From NCBI GenBank assembly GCA_934215995.1, contig CAKQBC010000007.1:1-22423 (forward strand): a stretch of DNA of 22,423 nt, given 5' to 3'. This stretch comes from an uncultured Bacillus sp. GTDB lineage: Bacteria; Bacillota; Bacilli; Bacillales; DSM-1321. Of the stretch, positions 16,944 through 22,423 are shown in pieces (the first letter of the stretch is position 1; the number at the start of each line of letters is the position of its first letter). A program made the translations under genes and the position numbers. The notes under the pieces are model-generated. The model was not told the origin of the DNA. It saw only the letters and a list, made by a program, of their open reading frames with translations, and made no database searches.

Positions 16944-18074
16944 TCAAAGATGCTTCTGGATGACGATCCTTTGTATCTCACTCGTCCCTTCGTATATTTC
17001 AGTGATTTTTGCATCACGGAAGTATCTTTCGACCGGATATTCTTTTGTATATCCATAGCCTCCGTAAACCTGGATTGCTTCGATTGCGGTTTCGACGGCT
17101 GTCCTCGATGCGAAAAGTTTCGCCATCGATGCTTCCTTGCCGCACGGCTCTCCTTCCGCTTGCATAGAGGCAGCCCGGTATACAAGCAGCCTCGACGCTT
17201 CAATGGCTGTCGCCATATCAGCCAGCTTAAATGCAATTCCTTGCTGGCTTGAAATCGGTTTTCCGAATTGGATCCGTTCCTTGCTGTAATCTTTCGCATG
17301 ACGGAAAGCCCCTTCGGCGATGCCGAGCGCCTGGGCTGCAATTCCGATTCGCCCTGCATTCAGGTTCGCCATCGCCACCTTGAAGCCTTCCCCTTCTTTT
17401 CCAAGGAGGTTTTCTTTCGGCACAACAGCATTGTCGAATGTGATCGAAACAGTCCTTGACCCGGAAAGCCCCATCTTATGCTCATCCTTCCCGATTATGA
17501 AACCGGGCGTATCCTTCTCTACAATGAACGCCGTGATCCCCTTGCTTCCTGCATCCGGGTCGGTGGAAGCAAACACGATGTATACATCCGCTTCTCCCCC
17601 ATTTGTAATGAACAGCTTCGAGCCATTCAGTTCATAATGGTCCCCTTTTTGGATTGCCCTTGTTTTCAGTGCCGCCGCATCAGAGCCGGCACCCGGCTCT
17701 GTCAGGCAGAAGGCACCCAAAAATTCACCGGAAGCAAGCTTCGGCACATATTTCTGTTTTTGCTCCTCTGTACCGAAATAAAGAATCGGGTTTGTGCCGA
17801 CGGATGTATGGACGGAAAGAATGACCCCGAGGGTCGGGCTGACCCTGGATATTTCATTGATGGCGATAATATATGAGATGAAATCCATTCCGGCTCCGCC
17901 ATACTCCTCCGGAATCGGGATGCCCATCAATCCGAGCCCCCCCATTTTGGCAAGAAGTTCCCGCGGGAATTCCCCCTTCTCCATTCTTTCTACGAAGGGC
18001 CTAATATCCTTTTCCGCAAAATCACGGACCATTTTTGTCATCATTTCTTGTTCTTCATTCATTGTGAAATTCAT
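16944..18074 (-). CDS. mmgC: Acyl-CoA dehydrogenase, MmgC-like
   Basis: A second FAD acyl-CoA dehydrogenase of 376 residues. Motifs are [81 protein letters not shown] and catalytic Glu362 in [11 protein letters not shown]. The region [27 protein letters not shown] resembles B. subtilis MmgC rather than AcdA. With the thiolase and dehydrogenase upstream it mirrors the mmgA-mmgB-mmgC order. A short-chain (butyryl-CoA) role fits the neighbours but is inference. ATG (18072-18074) follows GGAGGG at 10 bases. It begins 18 bp after the 3-hydroxybutyryl-CoA dehydrogenase gene, so the two are surely co-transcribed. Confidence 0.93.
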   Translation of the reverse strand: MNFTMNEEQEMMTKMVRDFAEKDIRPFVERMEKGEFPRELLAKMGGLGLMGIPIPEEYGGAGMDFISYIIAINEISRVSPTLGVILSVHTSVGTNPILYFGTEEQKQKYVPKLASGEFLGAFCLTEPGAGSDAAALKTRAIQKGDHYELNGSKLFITNGGEADVYIVFASTDPDAGSKGITAFIVEKDTPGFIIGKDEHKMGLSGSRTVSITFDNAVVPKENLLGKEGEGFKVAMANLNAGRIGIAAQALGIAEGAFRHAKDYSKERIQFGKPISSQQGIAFKLADMATAIEASRLLVYRAASMQAEGEPCGKEASMAKLFASRTAVETAIEAIQVYGGYGYTKEYPVERYFRDAKITEIYEGTSEIQRIVIQKHL

Positions 18075-18092
18075 CCCTATGAAGCCCTCCGA

Positions 18093-18944
18093 TTAGTTAT
18101 ATGAATAAAAGCCTCTTCCGGATTTTTTACCGAGCCAGCCGGCATTTACGTATTTTCTCAGCAGCGGGCATGGCCGGTATTTATCATCGCCGAATCCTTC
18201 ATGAAGTGTTTCCATAATGTAAAGGCATGTATCCAATCCAATGAAGTCAGCCAAAGTCAATGGCCCCATCGGGTGATTCATTCCAAGCTTCATAACGTCG
18301 TCAATCGCTTCCTTCGATGCAACGCCTTCATATAGCGTGTAAATCGCTTCATTGATCATCGGCATCAGAATCCGATTGGCAGCAAATCCAGGGAAATCAT
18401 TCACTTCTACAGGCGTTTTCCCGAGTGCTTTTGATAGCTCATGAATGGTTTCATACACTGCATCCGCCGTCGCAAGTCCCCTGATGATTTCAACCAGCTT
18501 CATGACAGGAACCGGATTCATGAAGTGCATCCCGATCACATTTTCCGGCCTGCTTGTTACAGCTGCCAATTCTGTAATCGGCAATGATGAAGTATTGGTC
18601 GCCAAGATGGCTCCATCCTTTGCAATCTCATCCAGCTGCTTAAATATCTTTTTCTTAATGTCCATATTCTCTATTGCGGCTTCGATGACAACATCGGCGC
18701 CTGCGGCATTCCCGATGTCGGTTGAAGCAGTCAGCCGATCCATAACATCTGCCTTCACGGAAGCTTCAAGCTTCCCCTTTTCAACCTGCCGGGATAAATT
18801 TTTTTCTATATTGGAAAGGCCCTTTGTTACAAATTCATCCTTCAGGTCATGCAGGAAAACGTTATATCCCGCATGTGCACATACTTGTGCGATTCCGCTG
18901 CCCATTTGCCCTGCACCGATCACCATAATTGTTTTGATTTCCAC
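18093..18944 (-). CDS. mmgB: 3-hydroxybutyryl-CoA dehydrogenase (MmgB-like)
   Basis: Oxidises 3-hydroxybutyryl-CoA to acetoacetyl-CoA with NAD(P). The 283-residue protein has an N-terminal Rossmann domain with VIGAGQMGSGIA (GxGxxG at 10-15), VVIEAAIENM and ATNTSSLPI (Ser119). The catalytic segment IGMHFMNPVPVMKLVEI has His140, followed by NDFPGFAANRI (Asn190) and a C-terminal helical dimer domain ending GWLGKKSGRGFYSYN. Length and motifs are those of stand-alone short-chain HBD/PaaH, not of fused FadB. The start is GTG (18942-18944) with AGGGGGA about 6 bases upstream. It lies 22 bp after the thiolase stop and 18 bp before the mmgC-like gene. Confidence 0.94.
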   Translation of the reverse strand: MEIKTIMVIGAGQMGSGIAQVCAHAGYNVFLHDLKDEFVTKGLSNIEKNLSRQVEKGKLEASVKADVMDRLTASTDIGNAAGADVVIEAAIENMDIKKKIFKQLDEIAKDGAILATNTSSLPITELAAVTSRPENVIGMHFMNPVPVMKLVEIIRGLATADAVYETIHELSKALGKTPVEVNDFPGFAANRILMPMINEAIYTLYEGVASKEAIDDVMKLGMNHPMGPLTLADFIGLDTCLYIMETLHEGFGDDKYRPCPLLRKYVNAGWLGKKSGRGFYSYN

Positions 18945-18966
18945 TTGGCTTCCCCCTTTTACGCCC

Positions 18967-20154
18967 TTATTGTTTTGGGACCTCGATCATGATGGCATCC
19001 CCTTGGCCGCCTCCGCTGCAGATGGCTGCAATGCCGATACCGCCTCCGCGTCTCTTCAGCTCATGCATAAGAGTAAGGATGATTCGGGTTCCGCTCGCTC
19101 CAATCGGGTGGCCTAAAGCGACCGCTCCCCCGTTTACATTGACCCTGTCCGGATTCAAGCCGGCCAGCTGGTTGCTCGCAAGCGCCACAGCGGCAAATGC
19201 TTCATTGATTTCGAAGAGCTCGATATCCTCAAGCATCTTCCCTGTTTTGCCAAGGATTGTTTGGATCACAAGCCCAGGGGTTTTCGGGAAATCCTTGCCT
19301 TCAATCGCGATTTCAGCATGGCCGAGAATATAGGCAAATGGCTCCGCCCCTTCTTTCAGCGCCCTTTCCTCGCTCATCAGCACCAAAGCGGCAGCTCCGT
19401 CATTCACACCCGGGGCATTGCCTGCCGTGATCGTCCCTTCTTTCGAGAAAGCAGGCTTCAGTCCGGCCAGCTTCTCGATTGCCGTGTCTTTACGCGGAGC
19501 TTCATCCTCTTTTATGAGCACAGGCTCCCCTTTTCGCTGCGGAACTTCAACAGGCACGATTTCATCCGCAAACTTTCCTGATCCGATTGCTTCGATTGCA
19601 CGCTGATGGCTTCTGTACGCCCATTCATCCTGTGCTTCCCTGCTCAGCCCCAGCTCATCTGCTGTGCTGTTTCCGTATGTCCCCATATGGACGCCTGTAA
19701 AGCTGCAGCTCAACCCATCATGGATCATCATGTCTTCGACTTTGGAAGGTCCCATTCGCATTCCGAATCGGGCATTAGGCATAAAGTATGGAGCGTTGCT
19801 CATGGATTCCATCCCGCCTGCTACGATTGTATCTTCTTCCCCGGCACGGATCAGAATATCAGCCAGCGTAACGCTTCTTAGGCCTGAAGCGCATACCTTA
19901 TTGATTGTTTCTGTTTTGACATTCCATGGGAGGCCCGCTTTTCTGGAGGCCTGGCGTGAAGGGAGCTGGCCTTGCCCTCCTTGAAGCACTGAGCCCATAA
20001 TGACTTCCCCGACGATTGCCGGATCAATTTTTGCTTGTTCCAAAGCTGCTTTTATCGCAATTCCTCCCAAATCCGATGCTGAAAAACCGCTTAAGCCTCC
20101 GCCAAATTTACCGAATGGGGTTCTTGCCCCGCTGACTATAACCGTCTTGCCCAT
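18967..20154 (-). CDS. mmgA: Acetyl-CoA acetyltransferase (thiolase, MmgA-like)
   Basis: Cleaves acetoacetyl-CoA to two acetyl-CoA, or runs in reverse. The 395-residue protein has all thiolase active-site parts: nucleophile Cys88 in [44 protein letters not shown], His349 in [12 protein letters not shown] and Cys379 in CSGGGQGD. Its length and NEAFA motif are those of degradative/biosynthetic acetyl-CoA acetyltransferases rather than lipid-transfer SCP-x types. The start at 20152-20154 has AAAGGTG at 8 bases; an in-frame extension to 20175 contains that site and is rejected. It is first in the operon, behind a promoter with an operator-like dyad. Confidence 0.95.
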   Translation of the reverse strand: MGKTVIVSGARTPFGKFGGGLSGFSASDLGGIAIKAALEQAKIDPAIVGEVIMGSVLQGGQGQLPSRQASRKAGLPWNVKTETINKVCASGLRSVTLADILIRAGEEDTIVAGGMESMSNAPYFMPNARFGMRMGPSKVEDMMIHDGLSCSFTGVHMGTYGNSTADELGLSREAQDEWAYRSHQRAIEAIGSGKFADEIVPVEVPQRKGEPVLIKEDEAPRKDTAIEKLAGLKPAFSKEGTITAGNAPGVNDGAAALVLMSEERALKEGAEPFAYILGHAEIAIEGKDFPKTPGLVIQTILGKTGKMLEDIELFEINEAFAAVALASNQLAGLNPDRVNVNGGAVALGHPIGASGTRIILTLMHELKRRGGGIGIAAICSGGGQGDAIMIEVPKQ

Positions 20155-20192
20155 ATACCCATCACCTTTCTCCAAATATTCGGAATTATTTA

Positions 20193-20220
20193 ATCATACT
20201 GATTGAACGCTCGCTCAAAA
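20193..20220 (-). promoter_or_regulatory. Promoter of the thiolase-icmF operon with overlapping dyad
   Basis: On the minus strand TTTTGA (20215-20220), a 16-bp spacer and TATGAT (20193-20198) form a plausible sigma-A promoter about 40 bp before the thiolase ATG. An imperfect palindrome (TTGAGCGAGCGTTCAA, 20203-20218, 12 of 16 positions symmetric) fills the spacer and reaches into the -35. The TGA...TCA outer arms recall TetR-type FadR sites. Binding by the operon's own TetR is inference. Confidence 0.5.
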
Positions 20221-20231
20221 CCTTTTCTGTG

Positions 20232-20260
20232 AAAAGGGGCGCACTGAATGCTGCCCCTTG
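20232..20260 (-). terminator. Intrinsic terminator of fadF
   Basis: AAGGGGC and GCCCCTT (20234-20240 with 20253-20259) pair, with an inner GCA/TGC helix and one bulge, followed on the minus strand by a short U-run (TTTTC). It lies about 60 bases past the fadF stop and just before the thiolase promoter. Confidence 0.68.
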
Positions 20261-20320
20261 CCATGATGCCGTTAGAAATATTTTACAATAAAACAAGTTC
20301 TTATTGCACCTGTTTCAATT

Positions 20321-22423
20321 TTAAGATGCTAATGTTTTTGTTTCGCCAATGATCGACTTTTCCAGGATTTCAGCCACGTCATACGTGTGTACTTGATCCT
20401 CGACTTCTTTGGCTTTTGTTCCATCGGAAAGCATCGTCAGGCAGTACGGGCAGCCGGAGCTGATGACAGACGGTGCTACCGCCAGCGCCTGTTCTGTCCT
20501 TGCGACGTTGATCCGGTGTCCTGTTTCTTCTTCCATCCACATTAATCCTCCGCCGGCACCGCAGCACATGCCTGTTTCACGTTTCCGTTCCATTTCGACA
20601 AGCTGTACGCCCGGTATGGCCTTAAGGATTTCCCTCGGCGGATCATACACTTTATTGTATCTTCCCAAATAGCAGGAATCGTGGAATGTGATTTTTTCAT
20701 TCACTTCGAATTTCGGTTTAAGCCTTCCTTCTTCAACCAATTGCGCAAGCACTTCCGTATGATGGTATACTTCCGCCTGCAGGCCGAAATCAGGATATTC
20801 ATTTTTAAAGATATTGTATGCATGCGGATCGATCGTCACGATCTTCTTCACTTCGTTTTTCTCGAATTCCGCGATATTGTTTTGTGCAAGCTCCTGGAAG
20901 ACAAACTCATTTCCGAGCCTTCTTGCTGTGTCGCCTGAGTTCTTCTCTTTGTTGCCGAGGATGGCGAACTTCACGCCTGCTTCGTTCAACAGTTTAGCGA
21001 ATGACAAGGCAATCTTTTGGCTGCGGTTATCGTAGGAGCCCATGGAACCTACCCAGAATAAGTATTCGAATTCTTCCCCGGCTTTCTTCATTTCTTTAAC
21101 AGTAGGGACATGTACATCTTCCCTTAGTTCACGCCAATTTCCGCGCTCTTTGCGGTTAAGGCCCCACGGATTCCCCTGGCGTTCAATATTTTGCATCGCA
21201 CGCTGGGCATCCGCATCCATTTTTCCTTCCGTAAGCACAAGATAACGGCGCAGGTCGATGATTTTATCGACGTGCTCATTCATTACCGGACATTGGTCCT
21301 CACAGTTACGGCACGTTGTGCAGCCCCAGATTTCCTCTTCGGTGATGACATCGCCGATCAGGCTTGGACTATAGATGGACTCAACTGCTGCTGCCTGCTC
21401 CTGCACGCCTTGGCCGGCAGCGGCCATAGCCAATTGGTTTCCTTTTGTGTTTGAAAAAAGGAATCCGGGAACCCATGGCTGTTTCTGTGTCATTGCTGCA
21501 CCGTGGTTCGTAAGGTGGTCACGGAGCTTGATGATCAGATCCATTGGGGAAAGCATTTTGCCTGTGCCTGTCGCCGGGCACATATTCGTACAGCGGCCGC
21601 ATTCTACACAAGCATAGAAGTCGATCATCTGAAGCTGGTTGAAATCCTCGATTTTCCCTACCCCGAAGGATTCCTGTGTTTCATCTTCAAAATCAATCTT
21701 CGTAAGCTTGCCGGGAGCTGTTGTTCTCGACACGTACACATTGGCTGGGCCCGCAATTAAATGGAAATGCTTGGACTGCGGTACATACACAAGGAACGTG
21801 AAGAGAATTAGCGTATGCATCCACCATGCCACGTAAAACAGCACAATGGCGCCTGTCTCCCCTACCCAGGAGAAAGCGATTGCAAACAGTGAGGCAACCG
21901 GTTCATAAATGGTCGGCTCATGCCCATGCCAAATCAGCGACATCCCGTTTCCGAATAATACAGACAGCATCAGCCCGCCGATGAAAATCAGCACCAAACC
22001 TGATTTGAAGCCTCTTTTGAGCCGTACCAGTTTTTCAATATACCTGCGATAGAAGGCCCATACCACTGCTATCAGGATGACGAAGGTGACAATTTCCTGG
22101 AATAGTGTGAAGGCCGGATAAAGCGGCCCCAATGGCAAATGGGCACCTGGATAAATCCCCTTGATGATCATATCGATAGCGCCGAATTGCACAAGGATGA
22201 ACCCATAGAAGAACATCACATGCATGATTCCGCTTTTCTTGTCTTTCAGAAGTTTCTTCTGTCCGAAAACGTTTTCCCAAACGAGTTGGAGGCGTTCTTT
22301 CACGTTGTTGTCGAATTCAACCTTCTTACCCAGTTTGACGTATTTTATTCTTGTAGCGATTAAGTACACGAACAGGCTGACAGCATAGGCCGCAACCAAT
22401 AGGAACGCTATTAGGTTCACCCA
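20321..22423 (-). CDS. fadF: Membrane FeS oxidoreductase FadF (ETF:menaquinone oxidoreductase type), N-terminus cut
   Basis: About 700 residues are present; the window edge removes the first few. The frame continues upstream of the GTG at 22418-22420 (a Trp codon, TGG, fills 22421-22423), and B. subtilis FadF has extra residues there. The N-terminal third has five to six hydrophobic helices (nitrate-reductase-gamma-like haem b domain). Two 4Fe-4S cysteine sets follow (CVECGRCTNMCP and CTTCRNCEDQCP). The C-terminal half has two CCG-type cysteine domains (SCYLGRYN...CCGAGGG and SGCPYCLTML) as in HdrB-like subunits. This family is proposed to carry electrons from acyl-CoA dehydrogenases through ETF to menaquinone. 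It has its own terminator, so it is a unit separate from the thiolase operon but in the same pathway. Confidence 0.94.
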   Translation of the reverse strand, partial: WVNLIAFLLVAAYAVSLFVYLIATRIKYVKLGKKVEFDNNVKERLQLVWENVFGQKKLLKDKKSGIMHVMFFYGFILVQFGAIDMIIKGIYPGAHLPLGPLYPAFTLFQEIVTFVILIAVVWAFYRRYIEKLVRLKRGFKSGLVLIFIGGLMLSVLFGNGMSLIWHGHEPTIYEPVASLFAIAFSWVGETGAIVLFYVAWWMHTLILFTFLVYVPQSKHFHLIAGPANVYVSRTTAPGKLTKIDFEDETQESFGVGKIEDFNQLQMIDFYACVECGRCTNMCPATGTGKMLSPMDLIIKLRDHLTNHGAAMTQKQPWVPGFLFSNTKGNQLAMAAAGQGVQEQAAAVESIYSPSLIGDVITEEEIWGCTTCRNCEDQCPVMNEHVDKIIDLRRYLVLTEGKMDADAQRAMQNIERQGNPWGLNRKERGNWRELREDVHVPTVKEMKKAGEEFEYLFWVGSMGSYDNRSQKIALSFAKLLNEAGVKFAILGNKEKNSGDTARRLGNEFVFQELAQNNIAEFEKNEVKKIVTIDPHAYNIFKNEYPDFGLQAEVYHHTEVLAQLVEEGRLKPKFEVNEKITFHDSCYLGRYNKVYDPPREILKAIPGVQLVEMERKRETGMCCGAGGGLMWMEEETGHRINVARTEQALAVAPSVISSGCPYCLTMLSDGTKAKEVEDQVHTYDVAEILEKSIIGETKTLAS

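Noticed and set aside
18445..19116. Plus-strand open frame of 223 codons across the hbd-thiolase junction
   Set aside because: It spans two well-supported minus-strand genes and has no domain or ribosome site.

Overview
The window is chromosomal DNA of an endospore-forming Bacillota of the family Bacillaceae. The evidence is a recognisable Spo0F, an RNA polymerase delta subunit (RpoE), a class II GlpX and a B. subtilis-style CTP-synthase attenuator. The gene order rho - glpX - murA2 - tal - fbaA - spo0F - ywjG - pyrG - rpoE - acdA - fadF is, from memory, that of the B. subtilis ywj region. Genus cannot be fixed from sequence reading alone. Every gene is on the minus strand except ywjG, so the text below follows transcription from high to low coordinates.

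Right part (about 11.5-22.4 kb): short-chain acyl-CoA catabolism. A membrane FeS oxidoreductase (fadF, cut by the window end) is followed by its own terminator. Then a promoter with an operator-like dyad starts a likely six-gene operon: thiolase, 3-hydroxybutyryl-CoA dehydrogenase, two acyl-CoA dehydrogenases (mmgC-like and acdA), a TetR regulator and the fused B12-dependent isobutyryl-CoA mutase icmF, ending at a terminator at 11496-11531. Together they would isomerise isobutyryl-CoA to butyryl-CoA, oxidise it to acetoacetyl-CoA and cleave it to acetyl-CoA, with electrons leaving through ETF and FadF to menaquinone. An enoyl-CoA hydratase is the one missing step.

Middle (about 7.0-11.2 kb): a small two-TM protein of unknown role, rpoE (delta), pyrG with a clear reiterative-transcription attenuator (transcript begins GGGCUCC), ywjG (DUF2529, plus strand), and spo0F. 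The spo0F and ywjG promoters appear to overlap on opposite strands.

Left part (1-7.0 kb): central carbon metabolism and cell wall: fbaA, a zinc-ribbon membrane protein of unknown role, a short transaldolase, the second MurA, class II fructose-1,6-bisphosphatase (glpX), and the N-terminal third of rho behind a leader of about 290 nt. Most of these genes are single units with their own terminators. Between glpX and rho lies a structured repeat-like element with 19-bp inverted ends, sitting between two copies of the same terminator core.

I see no tRNA, rRNA, CRISPR array, phage, transposase or toxin-antitoxin genes. The region is mostly conserved core genome. The less familiar material is in leaders, intergenic palindromes and the icmF operon inserted in the acdA-fadF locus.
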